NCBI GenBank assembly: GCA_023392645.1
Contig: JAEVYR010000475.1
Location: 1 to 6,773, forward strand
Length of the DNA: 6,773 bases
Source of the DNA: Chloroflexota bacterium
GTDB taxonomy: Bacteria > Chloroflexota > Chloroflexia > Thermomicrobiales > UBA6265
Direction of reading: 5' to 3'
Part shown: piece after piece, positions 1-6,149 of the stretch
How positions within the stretch are numbered: the first letter of the stretch is position 1
How the letters are laid out: each line of letters starts with the position of its first letter
Made by a program: the position numbers and the translations under genes
Notes under the pieces: generated by a model
Database searches by the model: none
What the model was told of the DNA's origin: nothing
Seen by the model: only the letters and a program-made list of their open reading frames with translations

Positions 1-617
1 CGAGCAAGAACATCGTGCGCGGCTTCCACGCGATCGACCGCTTTCTGGAGGCGCACCCCGAGAACAAGAACCGCGTCAACTTCATCGCGGTGACGCAGCC
101 ATCGCGCATGGACGTCGAGGAGTACCGCGACTACCTCGACGACATGAGCGCCACCGTCGGCCGCATCAACGCCAAGTACGCGAATGTCGAAACCGGTTGG
201 CAGCCGATCCAGATCATCATGGGCGAGAGCTACCCCCGCGTGCTGGCGGCGATGCGGTGGTACGACGTCCTGCTGGTCAACTCGATCATCGACGGCATGA
301 ACCTGGTCGCCAAGGAGGGCGCGCTGATCAACGAGCGTAGCGGCGTGATCATCCTCTCCGAGGGGGCTGGCGCCGCGCTGCAGCTCGGCGAGCACGCGCT
401 GATGGTCTCCCCGGCCGATGTCGAAGGTACCGCCGACGCGATCTACGAGGCGCTGACGATGCCCTTCAGCGAACGCCAGCGCCGCGCGCGGGCGCTGCGG
501 GAATCGGTCGAGCACGAGGACGTCCGCGAGTGGTTCCAGGATCAGCTCGCCGACATCGCGCTGCTCGTCGAGGCTCGCGGCGAGGACGCGACGGAGGAAA
601 CCACTCCCGAGGCGTAG
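1..617 (+). CDS. otsA: Alpha,alpha-trehalose-6-phosphate synthase (UDP-forming), GT20 family, 3' part only
   Basis: This is the C-terminal 204 residues of a retaining glycosyltransferase that joins UDP-glucose and glucose-6-phosphate into trehalose-6-phosphate in the cytosol. The reading frame is open from base 3 and its start lies left of the window. The first visible residues, SKNIVRGF, match the stretch after the conserved R-x-D in OtsA, and this Lys is a nucleotide-sugar phosphate contact in the family. The strongest marker is DGMNLVAKE at visible residues 97-105, the OtsA sugar-nucleotide binding signature with the final Glu that contacts the UDP ribose. It is followed by LSEGAGAALQLG, with the usual Ser-Glu-x-Ala-Gly form, and a short acidic tail. 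No HAD phosphatase domain follows, so this is a synthase alone and any OtsB must be encoded elsewhere. A glucosylglycerol-phosphate synthase of the same family cannot be excluded from this half. The gene is convergent with aspA. Confidence 0.88.
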   Translation, partial: SKNIVRGFHAIDRFLEAHPENKNRVNFIAVTQPSRMDVEEYRDYLDDMSATVGRINAKYANVETGWQPIQIIMGESYPRVLAAMRWYDVLLVNSIIDGMNLVAKEGALINERSGVIILSEGAGAALQLGEHALMVSPADVEGTADAIYEALTMPFSERQRRARALRESVEHEDVREWFQDQLADIALLVEARGEDATEETTPEA

Positions 618-687
618 CCACCGCACCTCTGATGGGTCCGGCTCTCTGCAGGGGTGATGCCTGTTTCACACAGCGCCGCCCATCTCA

Positions 688-718
688 CCGTCACTCTGAG
701 GTTCGCGAGGAGTGACGG
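688..718. repeat. Perfect 9-bp hairpin, possible REP-like element or bidirectional terminator
   Basis: CCGTCACTC (688-696) is the exact reverse complement of GAGTGACGG (710-718), with a 13-nt loop. It lies about 70 bases past the otsA stop and about 80 bases past the aspA stop. The stem is symmetrical, so it would form in either transcript. The inner TGAGG and CGAG flanks recall the CTGAG...CGAAG layout of short palindromic repeats that I remember from Chloroflexota and other genomes; that resemblance is from memory only. No T-tract follows, so termination would need another mechanism. Confidence 0.55.
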
Positions 719-732
719 CATTGCATGCCGTC
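714..732. repeat. Perfect 8-bp hairpin overlapping the preceding one
   Basis: GACGGCAT (714-721) pairs perfectly with ATGCCGTC (725-732) across a 3-nt loop. It shares bases 714-718 with the right arm of the 688-718 hairpin, so the two stems cannot form together. The strands are symmetrical, so this too could form in either convergent transcript. Its function is unknown; it may be part of one compound palindromic element. Confidence 0.5.
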
Positions 733-799
733 GCACACCATGCACCACCCGGCTCCGTCGCATTGGCTCCGCCGGCCGACCTGATCTCGCTGTGCTTTC

Positions 800-2311
800 C
801 TACTCTCGCTCGTGGCGGGCCTGCGGGTAGTCGCGCGTCAGTTGCGGCACCGACGTGTCCAGTCCCGAGAGACGCGCCGGCTCCATGATCGCCTCAACAT
901 CGTGCCGGTGCATCAGGCCAGCGTCGACGATCAGGTCGGCGATGCCCGCTCCCGTCGTCAGCGCCGTATGCGCGATCTGGCCCGCTGCCGCATAGCCGAT
1001 GTACGGGATGAACGCGGTCGCGATCCCCGCCAGTGACGACGACTGTTCGCCGAGGCGGCGCTCGTCGGCCGTGATGCCGTCGATGCAGTTGACCCGCAGC
1101 GTCACCAGCGCCGCCGTCAGCCACTTCTCGCTCGTCAGCAGCGCGTTCGCGACCACCGGCCCGAAGGCGTTGAGCTGAAGCTGCCCCGCCTGTGACGCGG
1201 TCGAGACGATCACGTCGTTGCCCAGCACGCTGAAGCAGACCTGATTCACGCTCTCGGGGATGACCGGGTTGACCTTGCCCGGCATGATGCTCGAACCCGC
1301 CTGCCGCTCGGGCAGCTTGATGTCGCCGAATCCGGCCTGCGGACCAGACGACAGCAGCCGGAGGTCGTTGCAGATCTTCGAGAGCAGCATCGCGAAGCGG
1401 TTGATCGCGCCCGAGACCTGCATGTACGGCCCCATGTCGCTGGTGGTGGAGACGAGATCCCTCGCGGTGTGGAGATCGAGCCCCGTGATTTCGCTGAGAT
1501 GCCGGCGTGCCGCCTCGGCGAAGCGGGGATCGGCGGCGATGCCGGTGCCGATCGCGGTCGCGCCGAGGCTGATCGTGCGGAGCGCGGGACGCGACCGCTC
1601 CAGATCGATCCGGCTCTCGCGCACCATCGTCGCGAACCCGCCGAACTCCTGCCCGAGCGTCATCGGCACGGCGTCCTGCAACTGGGTGCGCCCGACCTTG
1701 ATGATCCGCGAGAACTCGGCCGCCTTGGCCGCGAGCGATTCCTCGAGCAGCTCCATCTCGGCCACCAGCCGGTTGAGCTGGCGGTCGATCGCGAGCTTCA
1801 GCGCGGTGGGATACGTGTCGTTCGTGCTTTGGCTGCGGTTGACGTCGTCGTTCGGCGAGAGGTGGTCGTAGTCGCCCTTCTCGTAACCGCCGAGCTCGAG
1901 CCCGCGGTTGGCGATCACCTCGTTGACGTTCATGTTGGTGGAGGTGCCGGCGCCGCCCTGCATGATGTCGACGACGAACTGGTCGAGCAGCTCACCTCGC
2001 GCGATCTCCGCGCAGGCGGCGTCGATCAGGTCGGCGCGCGTGTGCGACAGCGAGCCGATCTCGGCGTTGGCGCGCGCCGCCGCCTGCTTGACCTTCGCGT
2101 AGGCCACGATGAAATCGGGAAAATCCGAAATCGGCCGTCCCGTGATGGCAAAATTCTCGATCGCCCGCGCCGTGTTCACGCCCCAGTAGGCGTTGGCGGG
2201 GACGGCGACCTCCCCCAGCGAGTCGTGCTCCAACCGAACCGGGCCATCGTCCCATGGTTCGGTCGTCCGTACGCTCGCATCAAACGCCCGTTTCGTGCCT
2301 ACCTCGACCAT
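800..2311 (-). CDS. aspA: Aspartate ammonia-lyase (aspartase), fumarase/aspartase superfamily
   Basis: A complete 503-residue enzyme that reversibly deaminates L-aspartate to fumarate and ammonia in the cytosol, normally as a homotetramer with composite active sites. Superfamily regions are all present: GTSTNMNVNE (122-131), SQSTND (160-165), GRTQLQDAVP (207-216) and the flexible catalytic loop GSSIMPGKVNP (339-349). By alignment from memory to Bacillus AspB, Ser340 is the general base and Lys346 and Asn348 are substrate contacts. Aspartase is favoured over class II fumarase by HDSLGEVAVPANAYWG near the start, GATAIGTGI (250-258), NQVCFSVLGND (356-366) and AGQLQLN (375-381), and by Gln210, where fumarases have His. 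E. coli AspA also has Gln there, as I recall. The chosen ATG has a strong GAGGAGG ribosome site 5 nt upstream. The conserved domain begins about residue 26, giving an N-terminal tail somewhat longer than usual. It is divergent from the sugar-transport operon. Confidence 0.92.
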   Translation of the reverse strand: MVEVGTKRAFDASVRTTEPWDDGPVRLEHDSLGEVAVPANAYWGVNTARAIENFAITGRPISDFPDFIVAYAKVKQAAARANAEIGSLSHTRADLIDAACAEIARGELLDQFVVDIMQGGAGTSTNMNVNEVIANRGLELGGYEKGDYDHLSPNDDVNRSQSTNDTYPTALKLAIDRQLNRLVAEMELLEESLAAKAAEFSRIIKVGRTQLQDAVPMTLGQEFGGFATMVRESRIDLERSRPALRTISLGATAIGTGIAADPRFAEAARRHLSEITGLDLHTARDLVSTTSDMGPYMQVSGAINRFAMLLSKICNDLRLLSSGPQAGFGDIKLPERQAGSSIMPGKVNPVIPESVNQVCFSVLGNDVIVSTASQAGQLQLNAFGPVVANALLTSEKWLTAALVTLRVNCIDGITADERRLGEQSSSLAGIATAFIPYIGYAAAGQIAHTALTTGAGIADLIVDAGLMHRHDVEAIMEPARLSGLDTSVPQLTRDYPQARHERE

Positions 2312-2316
2312 GATGT

Positions 2317-2323
2317 CCTCCTC
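2317..2323 (-). promoter_or_regulatory. Ribosome binding site of aspA
   Basis: On the minus strand GAGGAGG ends 5 nt before the ATG at 2311. This is close to the ideal anti-16S complement and spacing. It decides the aspA start despite the extended N-terminus. Confidence 0.8.
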
Positions 2324-2357
2324 GACAGCGCGCCTCGTCGTTGCGGCGCGATCGGAT

Positions 2358-2396
2358 CAAATCTCCGCACATTATGGACCGAGATGGTGAGATTTG
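2358..2396. repeat. Inverted repeat CAAATCTC / GAGATTTG flanking the aspA -10 box
   Basis: CAAATCTC (2358-2365) and GAGATTTG (2389-2396) are perfect reverse complements whose centres lie 31 bp apart, about three helical turns. The CATAAT box lies between them. This geometry is typical of paired operator half-sites, but no regulator gene is visible in the window to name a ligand. Confidence 0.4.
2371..2376 (-). promoter_or_regulatory. Candidate -10 box for aspA
   Basis: The minus strand reads CATAAT, five of six matches to TATAAT, about 60 bases upstream of the aspA ATG. No good -35 hexamer sits 16-18 bp further upstream (the 17-bp position reads CACCAA), so either an activator is needed or the real promoter is elsewhere. 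Confidence 0.35.
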
Positions 2397-2445
2397 GTGC
2401 GTCGTGCACAAATGGATTGGCTCGAATTTCACACCGCGCACAAAC
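2392..2445. promoter_or_regulatory. Recurring GCACAAA-type half-sites, possible operator array
   Basis: ATTTGGTGC (2392-2400) and GCACAAAT (2406-2413) form an inverted pair that matches apart from one extra base, across a 5-nt spacer. A further GCACAAAC lies at 2438-2445, placing the two direct GCACAAA copies 32 bp apart. The left arm overlaps the GAGATTTG repeat. These look like sites for a dimeric regulator between the two divergent promoters; the regulator family cannot be told from this. Confidence 0.35.
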
Positions 2446-2458
2446 CGGAAACCGGAAA
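2442..2458. repeat. Tandem heptamer AAACCGG x2 plus AAA
   Basis: AAACCGG occurs twice head to tail (2442-2448, 2449-2455), followed by AAA. It ends 4 bp upstream of the TTGACG candidate -35 box of the transporter promoter, a position suited to an activator. The 7-bp period does not match a helical turn, so it may be chance. Confidence 0.35.
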
Positions 2459-2462
2459 TCCA

Positions 2463-2491
2463 TTGACGCGGGGAATCGGCTGTGCCACGAT
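2463..2491 (+). promoter_or_regulatory. Candidate promoter of the sugar ABC operon
   Basis: TTGACG (2463-2468), five of six matches to the sigma-70 -35 box, is followed after 17 bp by CACGAT (2486-2491), three of six matches to the -10 box. Transcription from here would start near 2498 and leave a leader of about 160 nt before the binding-protein start. The weak -10 makes this tentative. Confidence 0.3.
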
Positions 2492-2561
2492 GCGGACTAT
2501 CTGGACAACCTGCATACAGTCGCCACATCGCTGCAAACGTCAATCTCGCGGAATCACTCGT

Positions 2562-2577
2562 CGCACGTGCGCGTGCG
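2562..2577. repeat. Palindrome and hairpin in the leader of the sugar ABC operon
   Basis: CGCACGTGCG (2562-2571) is a perfect 10-bp palindrome. CGCACG (2562-2567) can also pair with CGTGCG (2572-2577) over a 4-nt loop in the RNA. Either a DNA-binding dimer site or a small leader hairpin is possible. Confidence 0.35.
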
Positions 2578-2659
2578 GCCGTTTGGAAAGGAGCGGTGAC
2601 ACCCGGGACCTCGTCCAGACCGTTGCGAGCGTGATTGTCAGCCAACACGGAGAGATTCG

Positions 2660-4183
2660 ATGGATGCTCGGAACATAAAGAAGCTCACCCAAAGCCGGCG
2701 CGACGTGATCAAGATTGGCGCCGCCCTCGGCGCCGGCGCGGCCGGTCTCGGTTTCGCCGCCGCGGCCGCGCAGGATCAGTCGGAAAAGACCGGAGTCGAT
2801 CCCGCTGAGTGGACGCCGGAGCATATCAAGGAGATCGCGGGGACCTACGAGCCCGACACCGCGGCGGACGTGGCGGAGGTCACCCCGCTCGACCACGAGG
2901 GCAAGTTCGACCTCTGGTACGTCGGCCCCAACGAGACGACACCCGAGATCCAGGCCGAAAAGGAAGGCGAGTTCTGGACGTCGTGGGGCGAGACGTACCC
3001 GAACATCCCGATGGTGGATGGCGACAACGTCCTCAACATCGGTTACAACGACCTGCTCGACAAGGTCCGCACGGCCGCGATCGGCTCGGCGGCGCCGAAC
3101 GTCGCCCGCCTTCCGATTCTCTGGGGCGTCGAATTCGCCGCGCGCGGCCAGTTGCAGGAGATCAACCTCGCCGACTTCGGCTTCAGCGAGGAGGATTTCT
3201 GGCCCGGCGCGCTGAAGTCCTGCCGCTGGCAGGACAAGCTCTACGGCATCCCCACCAACAATGAGACGATGGCGTTCATCTGGAACGCGAAAATCTTCGA
3301 GGAGGCCGGGCTCGATCCGGACACGCCGCCGGCCACGTGGGACGAGGTGGTCGAGTTCTCGAAGGCGATCAAGGACGCCACCGGCAAGGCTGGCTACGGG
3401 CTGGTGGCGCGGGTGAACGCCGGCAACACGCCGTTCCGGTTCATGCCAATGCTGTGGGCGTACGGATCCGGCGCGCTCGATGAGGCCGAGGAGAACCCGA
3501 CCTACGAGACGGTGATGGTCAACAACGAGGGCGGCATCGCGGCGCTGCAGGCGTGCTACGACATGTACGTGCGCGACAAGTCGGCGCCGGCGTCGGCGCT
3601 GACCAACACGCAGACCGAGAACGGCGACCTGTTCATCGCCGGCGAGGTCGCGATGATGATCAGCCACCCGAGCGAGTACGCGTCGTTGCGGGACAAGGCC
3701 TCCAAGGCGCAGGGCGCCGACAAGGAGCTGGCCGACGAGATCGTCAACAATGTCCGCTACGGGCTGATCCCCGAGGGTCCGGTGCGGCGCGGTGTGGTGT
3801 TCGGCGGCTCGAACATCCACATCTTCAAGGATGACATCGTGACCAACGAGGGCGACATCGACGCCATGCGGGCGTTCATGGCGTTCCACTGCGGCCCCGA
3901 GTGGTCGACCAAGATGGCATGGACCTCGTCCAACCCGGGCCACGTGCGCGGCTTCGAGACCCCGGCAATGGCGGAGCGCCTCGAGCAGATCCCGTTCCTC
4001 GACGTGACGACGTCGATGCTGCCCTACGGCATCCCCTTCCCGGTGATCCCGGAGGCGACGCAGATCATGAACGAGATCATTCCGAACATGCTGCAGAACG
4101 CGCTCACCGAGACCATGACGGTCGAGGAAGCGGCGAACAACGCGGCCGAGGAGATCGAAACGCTGCGCGGCGGCGGCTTCTAG
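2660..4183 (+). CDS. Carbohydrate ABC transporter solute-binding protein (family 1) with Tat signal
   Basis: A 507-residue extracytoplasmic binding protein that captures a sugar-like ligand and delivers it to the permease pair encoded downstream. The N-terminus QSRRDVIK (11-18), followed by an Ala/Gly-rich hydrophobic stretch to about residue 37, is a twin-arginine export signal; likely cleavage is in the AAAAAQ region. There is no lipobox Cys, so it is not an obvious lipoprotein. An acidic linker (about 38-80) precedes the core. Family-1 features follow: KLYGIPTNNETMAFIWN (193-209), the EEAGLDPDTPPATWDEV segment (214-230) and GDLFIAGEVAMMI (322-334). A C-terminal helical region with EEAANNAAEEIE (489-500) closes it. 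The mature length is longer than the roughly 400 residues typical of the family. The ATG has GGAGAG 5 nt upstream. It is the first gene of the operon. The ligand cannot be read from the sequence. Confidence 0.9.
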   Translation: MDARNIKKLTQSRRDVIKIGAALGAGAAGLGFAAAAAQDQSEKTGVDPAEWTPEHIKEIAGTYEPDTAADVAEVTPLDHEGKFDLWYVGPNETTPEIQAEKEGEFWTSWGETYPNIPMVDGDNVLNIGYNDLLDKVRTAAIGSAAPNVARLPILWGVEFAARGQLQEINLADFGFSEEDFWPGALKSCRWQDKLYGIPTNNETMAFIWNAKIFEEAGLDPDTPPATWDEVVEFSKAIKDATGKAGYGLVARVNAGNTPFRFMPMLWAYGSGALDEAEENPTYETVMVNNEGGIAALQACYDMYVRDKSAPASALTNTQTENGDLFIAGEVAMMISHPSEYASLRDKASKAQGADKELADEIVNNVRYGLIPEGPVRRGVVFGGSNIHIFKDDIVTNEGDIDAMRAFMAFHCGPEWSTKMAWTSSNPGHVRGFETPAMAERLEQIPFLDVTTSMLPYGIPFPVIPEATQIMNEIIPNMLQNALTETMTVEEAANNAAEEIETLRGGGF

Positions 4184-4191
4184 ACCGTTCG

Positions 4192-4229
4192 GCCAGCCGG
4201 CGCGAGCGTCCGTGCCCGCGCCGGCTGGC
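4192..4229 (+). promoter_or_regulatory. Perfect 13-bp GC-rich hairpin between binding-protein and permease genes
   Basis: GCCAGCCGGCGCG (4192-4204) pairs perfectly with CGCGCCGGCTGGC (4217-4229) over a 12-nt loop, 8 bases after the binding-protein stop and 32 bases before the permease start. No U-tract follows, so it is not a standard intrinsic terminator. By analogy with the malE-malF intergenic palindromes, it probably blocks 3' exonucleases or partly attenuates transcription, giving more binding protein than permease. That role is inferred; the stem is seen directly. Confidence 0.7.
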
Positions 4230-4261
4230 GACATCGCGAACCGTGGCAAAGGTACGTCAGC

Positions 4262-5230
4262 ATGGAATCCCCTCCATTCCAGGCCGCGCCCGCAACTGTC
4301 TTGCAGGAGCGGGGATCGAAGAAGCGCCCCGGCCCGTTTCGCGGCATCGCCAGCCACTGGGCGGACTACATGTATGTCTTGCCTTCGGTGCTGGTGATGC
4401 TGCTGGTCATCGGCTACCCGCTCGTGTACACCGTCTACCTGTCGTTTTTCGTCACACCGCCGAGCACCGGCGGCCGGTATTACACGGGGCTCGACAACTA
4501 CACGACGCTGCTCCAGAGTGACCGGTTCTGGAGGGTCACCAAAAACACGTTCCACTGGACGGTCTGGTCCACATTGTTCGCGTTCATGATCGGTTTCGGC
4601 GCCGCGCTGGTGGTGCAGAAGCAGTTCATCGGGCGCGGGTTGCTGCGCGGGCTCCTGCTCATTCCGTGGGTGATCAGCCAGGTCGCGGCGGCCTATGTGT
4701 GGCGGTGGCTCTACCACAGCGACTATGGCCTCATCAACGGCATGCTGATGGACCTGGGCATCACCAGCGAGCGCTTCATCTTTCTCGACTCGACGACCTG
4801 GGTGATGCCATCGCTCATCGTCGCCAACGTCTGGAAGGAGTTCCCGTTCGTGATGATCATGATGCTGGCGGGCCTGCAAACGGTGCCGGAGCAGTTGCTG
4901 CGCGCCGCGCGGGTCGATGGCGCGAACGCGATCAGCCAGTTCCTGCACGTCACCGTGCCGCACCTGAAAAACATCATCGTGGTCACGGTGCTGCTGCTTT
5001 TCGTCGGTAACCTGAACTCCTTCGCCCTCGTCTGGATCATGACCGGCGGCGGACCCGCCGGGGCCTCGGAAATCTGGATCGTGTCGATCTACACGACCGC
5101 CTTCCGGAACCTTCAGTTCGGCCTGGCGTCTGCGTTCTCCGTCATCCTGTTCGTCTTCATGATGACGGTCGGCTACTTCTACGTGCGCGCCCTCACGGCG
5201 GGCACCAGCACCCGGGAGCTCGCCCGATGA
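4262..5230 (+). CDS. Carbohydrate ABC transporter permease, MalF/UgpA type
   Basis: A 322-residue inner-membrane subunit, one of two that form the sugar channel. A basic cytoplasmic N-terminus (about 1-34) is followed by six predicted membrane segments at roughly 36-58, 98-118, 130-150, 181-203, 237-257 and 288-310. The EAA loop, which docks the ATPase, lies at about 210-235: EQLLRAARVDGANAISQF and then TVPHL, with the invariant Gly220. Length and helix number suit the short MalF-like proteins of CUT1 systems, without the large periplasmic loop of E. coli MalF. The ATG has a modest AAAGG site 9 nt upstream. It follows the binding-protein gene after a 78-bp gap with a strong hairpin, and its stop overlaps the next start as ATGA, which suggests translational coupling. 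Confidence 0.92.
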   Translation: MESPPFQAAPATVLQERGSKKRPGPFRGIASHWADYMYVLPSVLVMLLVIGYPLVYTVYLSFFVTPPSTGGRYYTGLDNYTTLLQSDRFWRVTKNTFHWTVWSTLFAFMIGFGAALVVQKQFIGRGLLRGLLLIPWVISQVAAAYVWRWLYHSDYGLINGMLMDLGITSERFIFLDSTTWVMPSLIVANVWKEFPFVMIMMLAGLQTVPEQLLRAARVDGANAISQFLHVTVPHLKNIIVVTVLLLFVGNLNSFALVWIMTGGGPAGASEIWIVSIYTTAFRNLQFGLASAFSVILFVFMMTVGYFYVRALTAGTSTRELAR

Positions 5231-6105
5231 GCGCCACGCCAACCACCCCAAACCGACGTCCGAAATGGCGCAGGCCGGAAAATATCGTCGCGATCGTGTT
5301 CATGATCGGGCTGCTGATCTACACCGTCGTGCCGATGGCCTGGATGCTGTCGACATCGCTGAAATCGCAGTTCGGCGCGTTGCAGCAGCCACCCCGCTGG
5401 ATACCGGAGCACGTGACGATCGACCAGTACCGGACGCTGCTCTCGCCCTACAACGACATCGGCCGCGATTTCCTGCGCTACCTGCTGAACAGCATCTGGG
5501 TTTCGACAGCCAGCACGGTGCTCGGCGTCGCGGTCGCCGTGCCGGCGGCCTACGCCTTCTCCCGTTTCAGCTTCCCGGGCAAGAACGCGCTGTTCTTCTC
5601 GGTGCTGGTGCGGAACATGTTCCCGCTGGTCGTCTTCCTGATACCGCTCTTCATCCTGATGCGAAACCTGCGCCTCGTCGACACGCACCTGTCGTTGATC
5701 GTCACCTACCTGACGTTCGGCCTGCCGCTGTCGATCTGGCTGCTGAAGGGCTTCTACGACAACATCCCGCCGCAACTCGAACAGGCGGCGCGCATCGACG
5801 GCGCCACACGCTTCCAGGCGTTCTGGAAGATCGTGATGCCGCTCTCCTCCCCCGGCATCATCGCGACCGCGATCTACGCGTTCATCCAGGCGTGGAACGA
5901 GTACGTCTACGCGCTGACCTTCCTCAACAGCGACAGCCTGCTCACGCTGCCCGTCGGCCTGCAGCGCTTTTTCGCGGAGTATTCGACCAACTGGCCCGGC
6001 CTGATGGCGGCGTCGTTCATCATGAGCGTCCCGGTGGTCGTGCTCTTCCTCGTGCTGCAAAAGCACTTCGTGCGCGCGCTCACCGAAGGCGCGGTCAAGA
6101 CATGA
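5227..6105 (+). CDS. Carbohydrate ABC transporter permease, MalG/UgpE type
   Basis: A 292-residue partner permease that pairs with the preceding MalF-type subunit. Six membrane segments are predicted at about 19-41, 87-110, 120-145, 153-175, 209-230 and 258-278. The EAA loop at 185-206 reads EQAARIDGATRFQAFWKIVMPL, with Gly192 and the closing MPL as in MalG. WNEYVYALTFL (223-233) is also a familiar MalG-type segment. The ATG at 5227 lies within the ATGA overlap with the upstream stop, so translation is probably by re-initiation and keeps the two subunits near equal amounts. The length is normal for the family. Confidence 0.93.
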   Translation: MSATPTTPNRRPKWRRPENIVAIVFMIGLLIYTVVPMAWMLSTSLKSQFGALQQPPRWIPEHVTIDQYRTLLSPYNDIGRDFLRYLLNSIWVSTASTVLGVAVAVPAAYAFSRFSFPGKNALFFSVLVRNMFPLVVFLIPLFILMRNLRLVDTHLSLIVTYLTFGLPLSIWLLKGFYDNIPPQLEQAARIDGATRFQAFWKIVMPLSSPGIIATAIYAFIQAWNEYVYALTFLNSDSLLTLPVGLQRFFAEYSTNWPGLMAASFIMSVPVVVLFLVLQKHFVRALTEGAVKT

Positions 6106-6149
6106 CGGTACCGATTCGATCCAGCACCAGCGCGGGAGCAGACTGACCG

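Larger units (their letters stand above)
618..799. other. Convergent intergenic region between otsA and aspA
   Basis: These 182 bp separate the stop codons of two genes that read toward each other. No convincing coding frame is visible. The region contains two perfect, overlapping hairpins (688-718 and 714-732, listed separately) and a small direct repeat, GGCTCCG at 751-757 and again at 765-771. No U-rich tract follows either hairpin on either strand, so a classical intrinsic terminator is not evident, although transcription from both sides should end here. Confidence 0.6.
2312..2659. promoter_or_regulatory. Divergent control region between aspA and the sugar ABC operon
   Basis: This 348-bp gap carries the start signals for both flanking units and is visibly more AT-rich between about 2350 and 2540 than the genes around it. 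It holds the aspA ribosome site, a CATAAT box for aspA, an inverted repeat flanking that box, recurring GCACAAA half-sites, a tandem AAACCGG repeat, a TTGACG-17-CACGAT candidate promoter for the transporter, and a leader of about 160 nt with a palindrome. Short open frames crossing it have no coding-like composition, and I call no gene here. Confidence 0.7.

Noticed and set aside
645..662. A weak CAGG/CCTG stem just after otsA as a terminator.
   Set aside because: Only four pairs and no T-tract; far weaker than the nearby 688-718 stem.
751..771. Direct repeat GGCTCCG, 14 bp apart.
   Set aside because: Only seven bases in GC-rich DNA; likely chance and no associated structure.
2531..2546. CTGCAAACGTCAATCT as a LacI-type operator upstream of the sugar operon.
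   Set aside because: The left half, TGCAAACG, fits, but the right half does not mirror it, so the palindrome is not supported.
1469..2599. A 376-codon plus-strand open frame antisense to aspA and running into the divergent gap.
   Set aside because: It is an antisense shadow of a clear aspartase gene, has no family match that I recognise, and runs through the promoter region.
2394..2678. A 94-codon plus-strand frame through the operon leader.
   Set aside because: It crosses the candidate promoter and the true binding-protein start, has no suitable ribosome site, and its residues (many Arg and Cys) look non-coding.
2540..5251. A 903-codon open frame on the minus strand, antisense to the binding-protein gene and first permease.
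   Set aside because: Its composition (very rich in Arg, His, Asp and Val, with no recognisable domain) is that of an antisense shadow of GC-rich genes, and the plus-strand genes are unmistakable.
5179..6066. A 295-codon minus-strand open frame opposite the MalG-type permease.
   Set aside because: Repetitive charged composition typical of antisense frames; the permease is well supported.
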